64,000 nt of DNA from Pseudoflavonifractor sp. An85 (GTDB taxonomy: Bacteria; Bacillota; Clostridia; Oscillospirales; Oscillospiraceae). The stretch spans positions 1 to 64,000 of the forward strand of contig NZ_NFHE01000004.1 in assembly GCF_002161235.1 (NCBI RefSeq). Reading direction: 5' to 3'. A program made the translations under genes and the position numbers. Positions 51,479 through 61,904 of the stretch are shown here, piece after piece (position 1 is the first letter of the stretch; every line of letters starts with the position of its first letter). The notes beneath the pieces are model-generated. The model had not been told where the DNA came from. It saw only the letters and a list, made by a program, of their open reading frames with translations, and made no database searches.

Positions 51479-51757
51479 TCAAGATCGAATCAGAACGGCC
51501 ACAAAAATCGCCGCATCCAGGACAACCAGCAGGGGAACTGTCACATAAAACTTGGGTTTGCGGATTTTGTGGTGAAAGAGATGCATCCCCACAAAGCCGC
51601 CCACGGCCCCACCGGCCAGACAGGCCAGGAGGAGGGATGCCTCGGGAATCCGCCGCCGCCCCAGCTTGGCCATAAGTTTATCCCAGCCAAAGAGGAGCAG
51701 GGTGAAGGCGGAGAGCACCCCCAGCCATACCAGGGTCAGGTACACCCCATCAGTCAT
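51479..51757 (-). CDS. DUF1294 membrane protein
   Basis: 92 residues with three hydrophobic segments. The DUF1294 motifs are present: LLFGWDKLMAKLGRRRIPE and GGAVGGFVGMHLFHHKIRKP. Function unknown. Its ATG overlaps the stop of the ABC-F gene by eight bases, so the two are probably translationally coupled. Confidence 0.85.
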   Translation of the reverse strand: MTDGVYLTLVWLGVLSAFTLLLFGWDKLMAKLGRRRIPEASLLLACLAGGAVGGFVGMHLFHHKIRKPKFYVTVPLLVVLDAAIFVAVLIRS

Positions 51758-53348
51758 GGTGCAGCTGAGCCTCCAGATAGTCCTCATAGCTCATGCGCTT
51801 GTCGATGAGTTTGCCGTCGGGGGTGAAGTCGAAGATGCGGTTGGCCACGGTCTGCACCAGCTGGTGGTCGTGGGAGGACACCAGCACGTTGCACTTCACC
51901 GCCTCCAGGCCGTTGTTCAAAGCGGCGATGGACTCCAGGTCCAGGTGGTTGGTGGGCTGGTCCAGCAGCAGAACATTGGCCCCGGACAGCATCATGCGGG
52001 AGAGCATGCACCGCACCTTTTCGCCACCGGAGAGCACCTTCACAGGCTTGAAGATGTCATCCCCGGAGAAGAGCATCCGGCCCAGGAAGCCCCGAAGGTA
52101 GCTCTCGTGCTGGTCCTCGGAGAACTGGCGCATCCAGTCCAGAATGTTCAGGTCACAGTCGTTGAAGAAGGGAGAGTTGTCCTTGGGGAAGTAGGAGAAG
52201 GTGGCGGTCTGGCCCCACTTCACGGTGCCCTCGTCGGGCTCCCACTCGCCGGTGAGGATCTTGAACAGGGCGGTGTGGGCGTTTTCGTTGTCACCCACAA
52301 AGGCGATTTTGTCCCCGTGGCCCACGATGAAGGACACTTTGTCCAGCACCTTTACCCCATCCACGGTCTTGGACACGTCGGTGACAAAGAGGATGTCCTT
52401 GCCCACTTCTCGGTCAGGGGAGAAGCCCACCCAGGGATAGCGGCGGGAGGAGGCGGGCAGCTCCTGCACGGTGAGCTTGTCCAGCAGTTTGCGGCGAGCA
52501 GTGGCCTGCTTGGACTTGGACTTGTTGGCGGAGAACCGGGAGATAAACTCCTGCAATTCCTTGATCTTGTCCTCGTTGCGCTTGTTCTGCTGCTTGATGA
52601 GGTTTTGCACCAGCTGGGAGGACTCGTACCAGAAGTCGTAGTTGCCCACGTACATCTTGATCTGGTTGTAGTCGATGTCCACGATGTGGGTGCACACGGT
52701 GTTGAGGAAGTGACGGTCGTGGCTGACCACGATGACGGTGCCGTCGTAGTCCAGCAAAAAGTCGTTGAGCCACTCCACGGCGGCAATGTCCAGGTTGTTG
52801 GTGGGCTCGTCCAGCAGCAGGATGTCGGGGGCGCCGAACAGAGCCTGAGCCAGCAGCACCTTCACCTTCAGACGGGCGTCCAGGGTCTCCATGTTGTTAT
52901 AGTGCAGGTCCACCCCGATGCCCAGACCCTGGAGAATGCGGCTGGCGTCGGACTCGGCCTCGTAGCCGCCCATCTCGGCGTACTCCGCCTGGAGGTCGGC
53001 AGCCCGCAGGCCGTCCTCGTCGGTGAAGTCCTCTTTCTCGTACAGGGCGTTCATCTCCCGGCCGATCTCGTACAGGGTCTGATTGCCCATGATGACGGTG
53101 TCCAGCACGGTATAGGCGTCATAGGCGTTCTGGTCCTGCTTGAGCACCGACATGCGCACCTTGGGCAGGATGGACACCGAGCCGCTGGTGGGCTCCAGCT
53201 GGCCGGAGAGAATTTTCAAAAAGGTGGATTTGCCAGCGCCGTTGGCGCCGATGATGCCGTAGCAGTTGCCCCGGGTGAACTGCAGGTCCACATGGGAGAA
53301 CAGGGGGGCGCCCTGGTAGCTCAGGGACAGGTCAGAAACAGTAATCAT
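51750..53348 (-). CDS. ABC-F family ATPase
   Basis: 532 residues, two nucleotide-binding domains in one chain without membrane segments: the ABC-F type that acts on ribosomes or gives antibiotic protection. The first domain has GANGAGKST and LLLDEPTNNLD but a degenerate signature (LDARLKVKVLL). The second has LSGGEKVR and LLLDQPTNHLD but a degenerate P-loop (GDNENAHT, with His where Lys is usual). Such complementary losses are known, from memory, in the YkpA/YbiT-like subgroup. Ribosomal action is inferred from family. Confidence 0.9.
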   Translation of the reverse strand: MITVSDLSLSYQGAPLFSHVDLQFTRGNCYGIIGANGAGKSTFLKILSGQLEPTSGSVSILPKVRMSVLKQDQNAYDAYTVLDTVIMGNQTLYEIGREMNALYEKEDFTDEDGLRAADLQAEYAEMGGYEAESDASRILQGLGIGVDLHYNNMETLDARLKVKVLLAQALFGAPDILLLDEPTNNLDIAAVEWLNDFLLDYDGTVIVVSHDRHFLNTVCTHIVDIDYNQIKMYVGNYDFWYESSQLVQNLIKQQNKRNEDKIKELQEFISRFSANKSKSKQATARRKLLDKLTVQELPASSRRYPWVGFSPDREVGKDILFVTDVSKTVDGVKVLDKVSFIVGHGDKIAFVGDNENAHTALFKILTGEWEPDEGTVKWGQTATFSYFPKDNSPFFNDCDLNILDWMRQFSEDQHESYLRGFLGRMLFSGDDIFKPVKVLSGGEKVRCMLSRMMLSGANVLLLDQPTNHLDLESIAALNNGLEAVKCNVLVSSHDHQLVQTVANRIFDFTPDGKLIDKRMSYEDYLEAQLHHD

Positions 53349-53397
53349 ATCGGACTCCTTCGCTTATCGTGAAAGTTTTCTAGGCATAGTGCCCTAT

Positions 53398-53406
53398 ATC
53401 ATACCA
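53398..53406 (-). promoter_or_regulatory. Possible extended -10 promoter of the ABC-F gene
   Basis: Minus strand TGGTATGAT: -10 TATGAT (53403-53398) with the extended TG. No good -35 box was found. Confidence 0.4.
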
Positions 53407-53496
53407 TAAGGCCTGGGGAAATGGTAGCACAATTTTGCAAAAACAGGGGAGAAGCCTGGAAAATCAAAAAAATATGCCCCGCAATCAAGAACAACC

Positions 53497-53525
53497 TTGA
53501 CAGGGGACAAAAGCTATGGTATCAT
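53497..53525 (+). promoter_or_regulatory. rpoBC promoter
   Basis: -35 TTGACA (53497-53502), 17-bp spacer, -10 TATCAT (53520-53525) with extended TG. About 165 bases of leader. Confidence 0.85.
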
Positions 53526-53698
53526 AAATTGCTTTTAACATATGGTCAAAAAGCAGGGGAATACTCCCCCAGGCTAAGCACAGTATAGCAGACCATACCA
53601 GGAAATGCAAGAGGAAATTTTCTGAAAGTGACAACAACCCCGGGTGTGCGCGCCTGCGCCACCTGCAAAATTCTTACGAAGTGGAGCGTGATCAGCAA

Positions 53699-56600
53699 AT
53701 GGCAAGAGCGGTCAAAGACGTCTATTACGGCAAGACCTTGCGCAAGAGCTTCGCCCGCAGCGAGGAAATTCTGGAGATGCCCTACCTGCTGGAGATCCAG
53801 AAGTCTTCCTACAAGTGGTTCTTTGAGACCGGGCTGCAGGAAGTGTTCAACGATGTGGAAGCCATCACCGACTATGCCGGGAACCTGGAGCTGAGCTTTA
53901 TCGGCTTCTCCATGGACGATCCCCCCAAGTACACCATTGAAGAGTGCAAAGCCCAGGACGCCACCTACGCCGCCCCCATTAAGGTGCAGGTGCGCCTGCG
54001 CAACAAGGAGACTGGCGAGATCAAGGAGCAGGAGATCTTCATGGGCGATTTCCCCCTGATGACCGACGCCGGCACCTTCGTCATCAACGGCGCTGAGCGC
54101 GTCATCGTCTCCCAGATCGTGCGTTCCCCCGGCGTGTACTACGCCCGCAACGCCGACAAGGCCGACAACATCACCTACGCCTCCACCGTGATTCCCTATC
54201 GCGGCGCCTGGCTGGAGTATGAGACCGACCTGTCCGATGTGTTCTATGTGCGCATCGACAAAAACCGCAAGCTGCCCATCACTTGCCTCATCCGTGCCGT
54301 GGGCCCCAAGACCGACGCCGAGATTCTGGACATGTTCGGTGAGGACCCCCGCATTCTGGCCACCCTGGAGAAGGATTCCTGCAAGACCTATGAGGAGGCC
54401 CTGCTGGAGATCTACCGCAAGATGCGTCCCGGCGAGCCCCCCACGGTGGACTCTGCCGAGAGCCTGCTCAACGCTCTGTTCTTCGATCCCCGCCGCTATG
54501 ACCTGTCCGCCGTGGGCCGCTACAAGTTCAACAAGAAGCTGACCATGTGGACCCGTCTGTCCGGTCAGAAGCTGGCTGCCCCCGTGGCTGACCCCTCCAC
54601 CGGTGAGATCGTGGCCGAGGCTGGCGAGGTGCTCACCCGTGAGCGGGCCATGGAGCTAGACCGCCTGGGCGTCAACGAGGCCTTTGTGGAGGTGGAGGAC
54701 CTGCACACCGGCACCCACATCGTCAAGGTGTTCTCCAATGGCATGGTCAACATGGCCGACTTCGTGGACTTCGACCCCGAGACCGTGGGCGTGACCGAGA
54801 AGGTGCGCTTTGTGGTCTTGAAGGAGCTGCTGGAAAAGCGGGACGCCGAGGGCCTCTCTCAGGAGGACTTTGCCGACCTCATCCGGGAGCGCATGACCGA
54901 CCTCATCCCCAACCACATCATTGTGGATGACATGATGGCCACCATCAACTACCTCAACTGTCTGGCCTTTGGCGTGGGTACCCCCGACGACATCGACCAC
55001 CTGGGCAACCGCCGTCTGCGCTGCGTGGGCGAGCTGCTGCAAAACCAGTTCCGCATCGGCTTCACCCGCATGGAGCGGGTCATCCGGGAGCGTATGACCA
55101 TCCAGGACCTGGACATTGTCACCCCCCAGTCCCTGATCAACATCCGCCCCGTCACCGCCGCCATCAAGGAGTTCTTCGGTTCCAGCCCCCTGTCCCAGTT
55201 CATGGACCAGACCAACCCCCTGGCTGAGCTGACCCATAAGCGCCGTCTGTCCGCTCTGGGCCCCGGCGGTCTGAGCCGTGACCGCGCCTCCTTCGACGTC
55301 CGAGACGTTCACTACAGCCACTATGGCCGTCTGTGCCCCATCGAGACTCCCGAAGGTCCCAACATCGGTCTGATTTCCTACCTGGCCTCCTATGCCCGCA
55401 TCAACCGCTACGGCTTCATTGAGGCCCCCTACCGCAAGGTGGAGAAGATTTACGACGAGAACGGCAAGTGTGTCGCCGCCCGGGTCACCGACCAGGTGGA
55501 GTACATGACCGCCGACGTGGAGGACGAGTTCAACGTGGCTCAGGCCACCGAGCCCGTGGCGGAGGACGGCACCTTCACCCACCGCCGTGTGGCCTGCCGT
55601 CACCGCAACGAGATCATCGAGGTGGACTTCAACCAGGTGGACTACGTGGACGTGTCCCCCAAGATGATGGTGTCCGTGGCCACCGCCATGATCCCCTTCC
55701 TGCAAAACGACGACGCCAACCGTGCTCTGATGGGCGCTAACATGCAGCGTCAGGCCGTGCCTCTGCTCACCACCCAGGCCCCCATCGTGGCCACTGGTCA
55801 GGAGTACAAGAACTGCCAGGACTCCGAGGTGGTTGTGCTGGCCGAGGGCGACGGTGTGGTCACCAAGGTGGACGCCACCGCCATTTCCGTGCGCTACGAC
55901 GGCGGCGAGGAGAAGACCTACAAGCTGACCAAGTTCCTGCGCTCCAACCACGGTACCTGCATCAACCAGCGTCCCATCGTCTCCGTGGGCGACCGGGTGA
56001 AGGCCCGGGACACCCTGGCCGACGGTCCCTCCACCTGTGACGGTGAGATCGCTCTGGGCAAGAACATTCTCATGGGCTTTATGACCTGGGAAGGTTACAA
56101 CTACGAGGACGCCATTCTGCTCAACGAGCGCATGGTGAAGGAGGACGTGTTCACCTCCATCCACATTGAGGAATATGAGACCGAGGCCCGTGACACCAAG
56201 CTGGGCCCCGAGGAAATCACCCGTGACATCACCAACGTGGGTGAGGACGCCCTGAAGGACCTGGACGAGCGCGGCATCATCCGCGTGGGCGCCGAGGTAC
56301 GTGCCGGCGACTACCTGGTTGGTAAGGTCACCCCCAAGGGCGAGACCGAGATGACCGCCGAGGAGCGTCTGCTCCGCGCCATCTTCGGTGAGAAGGCCCA
56401 CGAGACCCGCGACACCTCCCTGAAGGTGCCCCACGGCGAGTGCGGCATCATCGTGGACGTGAAGGTGTTCACCCGCGAGGAGGGCGCCGAGCTGGCTCCC
56501 GGCGTCAACCAGGTGGTGCGCGTCTACATCGCCCAGAAGCGTAAGATCAGCGTGGGCGATAAGATGGCCGGTCGTCACGGTAACAAGGGTGTTGTCTCCC

Positions 56601-57451
56601 GCATTCTGCCCCAGGAGGATATGCCCTTCCTGCCCGACGGCACCCCCCTGGACATCGTTCTGAACCCCCTGGGCGTGCCTTCCCGTATGAACATCGGTCA
56701 GGTGCTGGAGGTCCACTTGGGCTACGCGGCCCAGGCTCTGGGCTGGAAGGTGGCCACCCCCATCTTCAACGGCGCCGACGAGAAGGACATCGCCGACACC
56801 CTGGAGCTGGCCGGTTTGCGCCGCGACGGCAAGAGCTGGCTGTACGACGGTCGTACCGGCGAGCGGTTTGACAACCCCGTCACCGTGGGCTACGTGTACT
56901 TCCTCAAGCTCCACCACCTGGTGGACGATAAGATCCACGCCCGTTCCACCGGCCCCTACTCCCTGGTCACCCAGCAGCCCTTGGGCGGCAAGGCCCAGTT
57001 CGGCGGCCAGCGCTTCGGCGAAATGGAAGTTTGGGCTCTGGAGGCTTACGGCGCTGCCTACACCCTCCAGGAGATCCTCACCGTCAAGTCCGACGACGTC
57101 ACCGGTCGTGTGCGCACCTACGAGTCCATCGTCAAGGGCTTCAACGTGCCCAAGCCCGGCGTGCCCGAGTCCTTCAAGGTTCTGGTCAAGGAGCTGCAGG
57201 CTCTGTGTCTGGACATCCAGGTGCTGGACGAGAACGGCAACCAGATCGAGCTCAAGGACGAGGACGAGGATACCTATCAGCCCGGCCGCTTCAAGGAGGA
57301 TTACGACCGCTACCAGGATTACGGCAGCGAGAGTGATTTCGCCCAGGCTGGCTTTACCATGAAGGAGACCAGCGACGACGACGATCTGTCCGTGGCCATC
57401 AATGAGAATGATACCGCCGACCAGGATGACTCCTACGGCGACGAAGACTAA
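53699..57451 (+). CDS. rpoB: RNA polymerase beta subunit
   Basis: 1250 residues from the ATG at 53699. Canonical landmarks are present: the rifampicin region ([26 protein letters not shown]) given here in two parts of the family motif, [20 protein letters not shown], and C-terminal [20 protein letters not shown]. The start is uncertain. GGAG lies 12 bp before ATG 53699, a GTG at 53681 has no such site, and the frame stays open well upstream. The C-terminus ends in a long acidic tail. It carries its own promoter, unlike the usual rplKAJL-rpoBC arrangement. Confidence 0.97.
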   Translation: MARAVKDVYYGKTLRKSFARSEEILEMPYLLEIQKSSYKWFFETGLQEVFNDVEAITDYAGNLELSFIGFSMDDPPKYTIEECKAQDATYAAPIKVQVRLRNKETGEIKEQEIFMGDFPLMTDAGTFVINGAERVIVSQIVRSPGVYYARNADKADNITYASTVIPYRGAWLEYETDLSDVFYVRIDKNRKLPITCLIRAVGPKTDAEILDMFGEDPRILATLEKDSCKTYEEALLEIYRKMRPGEPPTVDSAESLLNALFFDPRRYDLSAVGRYKFNKKLTMWTRLSGQKLAAPVADPSTGEIVAEAGEVLTRERAMELDRLGVNEAFVEVEDLHTGTHIVKVFSNGMVNMADFVDFDPETVGVTEKVRFVVLKELLEKRDAEGLSQEDFADLIRERMTDLIPNHIIVDDMMATINYLNCLAFGVGTPDDIDHLGNRRLRCVGELLQNQFRIGFTRMERVIRERMTIQDLDIVTPQSLINIRPVTAAIKEFFGSSPLSQFMDQTNPLAELTHKRRLSALGPGGLSRDRASFDVRDVHYSHYGRLCPIETPEGPNIGLISYLASYARINRYGFIEAPYRKVEKIYDENGKCVAARVTDQVEYMTADVEDEFNVAQATEPVAEDGTFTHRRVACRHRNEIIEVDFNQVDYVDVSPKMMVSVATAMIPFLQNDDANRALMGANMQRQAVPLLTTQAPIVATGQEYKNCQDSEVVVLAEGDGVVTKVDATAISVRYDGGEEKTYKLTKFLRSNHGTCINQRPIVSVGDRVKARDTLADGPSTCDGEIALGKNILMGFMTWEGYNYEDAILLNERMVKEDVFTSIHIEEYETEARDTKLGPEEITRDITNVGEDALKDLDERGIIRVGAEVRAGDYLVGKVTPKGETEMTAEERLLRAIFGEKAHETRDTSLKVPHGECGIIVDVKVFTREEGAELAPGVNQVVRVYIAQKRKISVGDKMAGRHGNKGVVSRILPQEDMPFLPDGTPLDIVLNPLGVPSRMNIGQVLEVHLGYAAQALGWKVATPIFNGADEKDIADTLELAGLRRDGKSWLYDGRTGERFDNPVTVGYVYFLKLHHLVDDKIHARSTGPYSLVTQQPLGGKAQFGGQRFGEMEVWALEAYGAAYTLQEILTVKSDDVTGRVRTYESIVKGFNVPKPGVPESFKVLVKELQALCLDIQVLDENGNQIELKDEDEDTYQPGRFKEDYDRYQDYGSESDFAQAGFTMKETSDDDDLSVAINENDTADQDDSYGDED

Positions 57452-57469
57452 GAAAGGGAGGTTGAGGTA

Positions 57470-60400
57470 ATGAGCTACGCTGAGTTTAACGCCATCCGCA
57501 TTGGCATCGCCTCCCCAGAGCAGATCCGGGAGTGGTCCTACGGCGAGGTCAAGAAGCCTGAGACCATCAACTACCGCACCCTGAAGCCGGAGCGGGACGG
57601 TCTGTTCTGCGAGCGCATCTTTGGTCCAACCAAGGACTGGGAGTGCCACTGCGGTAAGTATAAGAAGATTCGCTTCAAGGGCAAGGTGTGTGACCGCTGC
57701 GGCGTGGAGGTCACCCGTGCCAAGGTGCGCCGTGAGCGCATGGGCCACATTGAGCTGGCCGCCCCCGTGTCCCACATCTGGTACTTTAAGGGCATCCCCT
57801 CCCGCATGGGTCTGCTGCTGGACATCAGCCCCCGCATCCTGGAGAAGGTGCTGTACTTCGCCTCTTATATCGTCACCGATCCCGGCCCCGACTACACCCA
57901 TCTGACCAAGAATCAGATCCTGTCCGACGCCGAGTACCGCAAGCTGCGGGAGTACTACGAGGACGATTTCCAGGCCGGCATGGGCGCTGAGGCTGTGAAG
58001 AAGCTGCTGCAAGACCTGGATCTGGAGCAGCTGTCCGAGAGCCTGCGCGCCCAGCTCAAGGACGCCACCGGCCAGAAGAAGGCCAAGATCGTCAAGCGTC
58101 TGGAAGTGGTGGATGCCTTCCGTCTCTCCGGCAACAAGCCCGAGTGGATGATCATCGACGTGCTGCCCGTCATCCCCCCTGAGCTGCGCCCCATGGTGCA
58201 GCTGGACGGCGGCCGCTTCGCCACCTCCGATTTGAACGACCTCTACCGTCGTGTCATCAACCGTAACAACCGTCTCAAGCGCCTGATCCAGCTCAACGCC
58301 CCCGACATCATCGTGCGCAACGAAAAGCGCATGCTCCAGGAGGCTGTGGACGCCCTGATCGACAACGGCCGCCGCGGTCGTGCCGTCACCGGCGCCAACA
58401 ACCGGGCTCTGAAGTCCCTGTCCGACCTGCTCAAGGGTAAGCAGGGCCGCTTCCGTCAGAACCTGCTGGGTAAGCGCGTGGACTACTCCGGCCGTTCCGT
58501 TATCGTGGTCGGCCCTGAGCTGAAGATCTATCAGTGCGGCGTGCCCAAGGAGATGGCCATTGAGCTGTTCCGCCCCTTTGTCATGAAGAAGCTGGTGGAG
58601 GACGGCCACGCCAATAACATCAAGTCCGCCAAGAAGATGGTGGATAAGGCCTCTCCCGCTGTGTGGGACGCTTTGGAGTTTGTCATCAAGGAGCACCCCG
58701 TCATGCTCAACCGTGCTCCTACCCTCCACCGTCTGGGCATCCAGGCCTTCGAGCCGGTGCTGGTGGAAGGCCGCGCCATGAAGCTCCACCCCCTGGTGTG
58801 TACCGCCTTTAACGCCGACTTCGACGGCGACCAGATGGCTATCCACGTGCCCCTGTCCGCCGAGGCTCAGGCTGAGGCCCGCATCCTGATGCTGGCTGCC
58901 AACAACCTGTTGAAGCCCTCCGACGGCGGCGCCGTGGCCGTGCCCACCCAGGATATGGTGTTGGGCTCCTACTACCTGACCTACGAGCGTGACCCCGAGC
59001 ACGATCCCGACTGCGCTTACGAGACTACCGCCGACGCCGCTGCCGCTCTGGAGCGGGGCGAGGTGTCTCTCAACGACCGCATCTGGGTGCGGGACGAGGA
59101 GGCTAACCGCTGGTACCGCACCACTCCCGCTCTGTGCGCTGAGGCTGTGGACGGCAAGGCCCGTGAGGTCTACCAGAGCTTTGAGAGCGATCAGGCTGCC
59201 AAGCTGGCTTACGATGAGGGCGAGCTGGACCTGCACGAGCCCATTCTGGTGCGCCGCTCTGCCGAGCTGGACGGCGTGACCCAGGAGAAGATGGTGCTCA
59301 CCACCGTGGGCCGCCTGATTTTCAACGAGGGCATTCCCCAGGACCTGGGCTTTGTGGATCGCACCGATCCCGATAAGGCATTTGATCCTGAGATCAACTT
59401 CGTCTGCGGCAAGAAACAGCTGGGCAAGATTGTGGACAAGTGCATTGAAAAGCACGGCTTCACTGTGTCCGCCACCGTGCTGGACACCATCAAGGCCCGT
59501 GGCTATAAGTTCTCCACCCGCGGCTCTCTGACCGTGGCCATCGCTGACATGACCGTGCCTCCCCAGAAGGCCGAACTGATCGCCAACACCGAGAAGGAAG
59601 TTGTGAAGATCGAGAACCAGTACAAGCGCGGCTTCCTCACCAACGAGGAGCGGTACCGCTTGGTGGTGTCCGCCTGGGAGAAGACCACTGCCGACGTGTC
59701 CGATGCTCTGCAAAAGGGCATGGACCGCTACAACCCCATCTTCATGATGGCCGACTCCGGCGCCCGTGGTTCTGCCGCTCAGATTCGTCAGCTGGCTGGT
59801 ATGCGTGGTCTGATGGCCGATACCTCCGGTCGTACCATCGAGATCCCCATTAAGGCCAACTTCCGTGAAGGTCTGTCCGTGTTGGAATACTTCATCTCCT
59901 CCAGAGGCGCTCGAAAGGGCATGGCCGATACCGCTCTGCGTACCGCCGACTCTGGTTACCTGACCCGCCGTCTGGTGGACGTCTCCCAGGAGGTTATCAT
60001 CCGGGAGGAGGACTGTGGTACCCACGACGGTATCACCGTGTTCGAGATCAGCGAGAACGGCCAGGTCATCGAGCCCCTGCACGAGCGTCTGCGTGGCCGC
60101 TATCTGTGCGAGGACTTCAAGGACTTCCGCACCGGCGAGGTTCTGGTGGGCCACCACGAGATGGTCAGTGCCGACCAGGCCAACCTCATCGAGGCCAAGC
60201 TGCGTGAGCAGGCTGAGGCCGAGGGCGATCCCGACCGCAAGGTGTCCATCAAGGTGCGCTCCGTGCTCACCTGTGAGGCCCGCAACGGCGTGTGCGCCAA
60301 GTGCTACGGCATGAACATGGCCTTCGGTGAACCCGTGGGTCAGGGCGAGGCCGTTGGTATCATTGCCGCTCAGTCCATCGGCGAGCCCGGTACTCAGCTG

Positions 60401-61345
60401 ACCATGCGTACCTTCCACACCGGCGGCGTGGCCGGCGGCGATATCACTCAGGGTCTTCCCCGTGTTGAAGAGCTGTTCGAGGCCCGCAAGCCCAAGAAGA
60501 TGGCCCAGCTGGCTGAAATCAGCGGTACCGTCTCCATGGAGGAGGCCAAGCGCGCCACCCTGTGCAATGTCACCATCACCGCCGATGACGGCGAGGTGGT
60601 CACCTACGCCATTCCATACAGCGCCGGTATCCGGGTCAAGGCCGGAGACAAGGTGGTCAAGGGTCAGGAGCTCACCGACGGTGCTCTGTCCCCCCACGAC
60701 GTGCTGCGGGTACGTGGTGTGGACGCCGTTCACAACTACCTCATTCAGGAAGTTCAGAAGCCCTACCGTCAGCAGGGCGTAGATATCAACGACAAGCACA
60801 TCGAGGTCATCGCCCGTCAGATGATGCGCAAGGTGCGTGTGGAGGACGCCGGGGATTCCACCCTGCTGTCTGGCTCCACCGTGGATATCATCGAGTACAA
60901 GGACGCCTACAAGGCTGTGGAAGCCCGCATTGCTGCTGGCGAGAAGCAGGAGACCGGCGAGGAGCTGCGTCTGCCCACCTGCACCCGTCTGCTGCTGGGT
61001 ATCACCAAGGCCTCTCTGGCCACCGAGTCCTTCCTGTCTGCCGCCTCCTTCCAGGAGACCACCAAGGTGCTCACCGAAGCCGCCATCAAGGGTAAGGTGG
61101 ACCACCTGCTGGGTCTGAAGGAGAACGTCATCATCGGTAAGCTGATCCCCGCCGGTTCCGGCCTGGCTGCCTACCGCAAGTATGACCAGATCGAGGACGA
61201 GATGCCCCAGGAGGGCCGCTTCGATGCCGTCAATGCCGCCGCTGAGGCCGCCCGTGAGGCCGAAGAGCCCCAGGTGGACGACGTGGAGGATACCCAGGAG
61301 GGTGTGGAGGAGGACGAGATCCTCTCCATCTCCATCGACGAGTAA
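57470..61345 (+). CDS. rpoC: RNA polymerase beta' subunit
   Basis: 1291 residues. The N-terminal zinc site ([20 protein letters not shown]), the catalytic magnesium loop NADFDGD and the second zinc site (DCGT with [11 protein letters not shown]) are all intact. The C-terminus is acidic. It follows rpoB by 18 bp behind AAAGGGAGG and ends the operon. Confidence 0.98.
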   Translation: MSYAEFNAIRIGIASPEQIREWSYGEVKKPETINYRTLKPERDGLFCERIFGPTKDWECHCGKYKKIRFKGKVCDRCGVEVTRAKVRRERMGHIELAAPVSHIWYFKGIPSRMGLLLDISPRILEKVLYFASYIVTDPGPDYTHLTKNQILSDAEYRKLREYYEDDFQAGMGAEAVKKLLQDLDLEQLSESLRAQLKDATGQKKAKIVKRLEVVDAFRLSGNKPEWMIIDVLPVIPPELRPMVQLDGGRFATSDLNDLYRRVINRNNRLKRLIQLNAPDIIVRNEKRMLQEAVDALIDNGRRGRAVTGANNRALKSLSDLLKGKQGRFRQNLLGKRVDYSGRSVIVVGPELKIYQCGVPKEMAIELFRPFVMKKLVEDGHANNIKSAKKMVDKASPAVWDALEFVIKEHPVMLNRAPTLHRLGIQAFEPVLVEGRAMKLHPLVCTAFNADFDGDQMAIHVPLSAEAQAEARILMLAANNLLKPSDGGAVAVPTQDMVLGSYYLTYERDPEHDPDCAYETTADAAAALERGEVSLNDRIWVRDEEANRWYRTTPALCAEAVDGKAREVYQSFESDQAAKLAYDEGELDLHEPILVRRSAELDGVTQEKMVLTTVGRLIFNEGIPQDLGFVDRTDPDKAFDPEINFVCGKKQLGKIVDKCIEKHGFTVSATVLDTIKARGYKFSTRGSLTVAIADMTVPPQKAELIANTEKEVVKIENQYKRGFLTNEERYRLVVSAWEKTTADVSDALQKGMDRYNPIFMMADSGARGSAAQIRQLAGMRGLMADTSGRTIEIPIKANFREGLSVLEYFISSRGARKGMADTALRTADSGYLTRRLVDVSQEVIIREEDCGTHDGITVFEISENGQVIEPLHERLRGRYLCEDFKDFRTGEVLVGHHEMVSADQANLIEAKLREQAEAEGDPDRKVSIKVRSVLTCEARNGVCAKCYGMNMAFGEPVGQGEAVGIIAAQSIGEPGTQLTMRTFHTGGVAGGDITQGLPRVEELFEARKPKKMAQLAEISGTVSMEEAKRATLCNVTITADDGEVVTYAIPYSAGIRVKAGDKVVKGQELTDGALSPHDVLRVRGVDAVHNYLIQEVQKPYRQQGVDINDKHIEVIARQMMRKVRVEDAGDSTLLSGSTVDIIEYKDAYKAVEARIAAGEKQETGEELRLPTCTRLLLGITKASLATESFLSAASFQETTKVLTEAAIKGKVDHLLGLKENVIIGKLIPAGSGLAAYRKYDQIEDEMPQEGRFDAVNAAAEAAREAEEPQVDDVEDTQEGVEEDEILSISIDE

Positions 61346-61367
61346 TTGGTCTTTTCCAAGAGATTCA

Positions 61368-61402
61368 AAACCCCAACCACCCAAATCGGGTGGTTGGGGT
61401 TT
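61368..61402 (+). terminator. Terminator after rpoC
   Basis: Perfect 15-bp stem (61368-61382 and 61388-61402) with a 5-base loop and a T-rich exit. Confidence 0.9.
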
Positions 61403-61425
61403 GTTAGTTTTGGCTAACCTTTCCG

Positions 61426-61454
61426 TTGACAGGGGAAAAGCCGGCGGATATAAT
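61426..61454 (+). promoter_or_regulatory. Consensus promoter of the metal-uptake operon
   Basis: Perfect -35 TTGACA (61426-61431), 17-bp spacer, perfect -10 TATAAT (61449-61454). A GTTAG/CTAAC inverted repeat lies just upstream (61403-61417), and ATAATGAT, a half-site typical of Fur/Zur-type boxes, overlaps the -10. So strong a promoter suggests repression by a metal sensor; that is inference. Confidence 0.75.
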
Positions 61455-61489
61455 GATACTCAATGTTTCTCAGATAGGAGGTGCAACCC

Positions 61490-61786
61490 ATGAATCGAAA
61501 TAAGCGCACACTGTCCGCCCTGATTTGCCTGGGCTTTGTGTTGCTGCTGGCCCTGACCCAAGTGTGGTCCATCCATGTGCTGCACCACCATCCGGTGGGG
61601 GAGAGCTGTGCGGTGTGCCATCAGGTGCAGGAAAACCAAAACCGCCTGAACCATACCGCCGCCCAAGGGGGCAGCGGCGTGGAGCAGCTACGGCCTTTCA
61701 TGGAGCAGCTGACCGCCCACACCGGTGGGGAACAGGGGGAAGCCCAGGCTACCCTCATCTCGCTCAAGGTGAAACTCTCCAATTAA
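61490..61786 (+). CDS. Small membrane-anchored protein with HHH and CxxCH, leading the zinc-uptake operon
   Basis: 98 residues. A basic start and one hydrophobic helix (about 8-28) are followed by HVLHHHP and CAVCH, then a polar, mostly helical outer part. ATG at 61490 lies 8 bp after AGGAGG. The histidines and cysteines suit a metal ligand set facing outside, in line with the transporter downstream. CxxCH also equals the haem c motif, but nothing else here points to cytochrome maturation. I do not recognise the family. Confidence 0.7.
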   Translation: MNRNKRTLSALICLGFVLLLALTQVWSIHVLHHHPVGESCAVCHQVQENQNRLNHTAAQGGSGVEQLRPFMEQLTAHTGGEQGEAQATLISLKVKLSN

Positions 61787-61803
61787 ATAGAGGTAAAAAC
61801 CAG

Positions 61804-61863
61804 ACAGAAGGGGTGGTCTGCCACAAAATGTGGCAGGCTTATTTGGCGTGGCCTCCCTTCTGT
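61804..61863 (+). other. Nested hairpin before the binding-protein gene
   Basis: Outer arms ACAGAAGGG (61804-61812) and CCCTTCTGT (61855-61863) enclose an inner perfect stem CTGCCACA/TGTGGCAG (61818-61825, 61829-61836). ATTTTTG follows. It could be an intercistronic terminator or a regulatory leader; no known riboswitch was recognised. Confidence 0.6.
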
Positions 61864-61904
61864 ATTTTTGCGCCCACAGATATGAAAAATTGGAGGTTAT
61901 ACCT

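Larger units (their letters stand above)
53349..53698. other. Divergent control region between the ABC-F gene and rpoB
   Basis: 350 bp without a gene. It holds the two promoters listed separately and, in the rpoB leader, a GGGGAATACTCCCC hairpin at about 53558-53571. No L10-type autoregulatory leader was recognised, and rplJ/rplL are absent. Confidence 0.6.

Noticed and set aside
54656-61384. A 2242-codon open frame on the minus strand across rpoB and rpoC
   Set aside because: It is antisense to two certain genes. It arises from GC-rich third positions and its product is His/Gly/Leu/Val-rich with no domain.
61610-61625. CxxCH as a haem c attachment site in the small protein before znuA
   Set aside because: No cytochrome maturation context, and the adjacent HHH and the zinc transporter favour a metal site. 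Kept only as an alternative.
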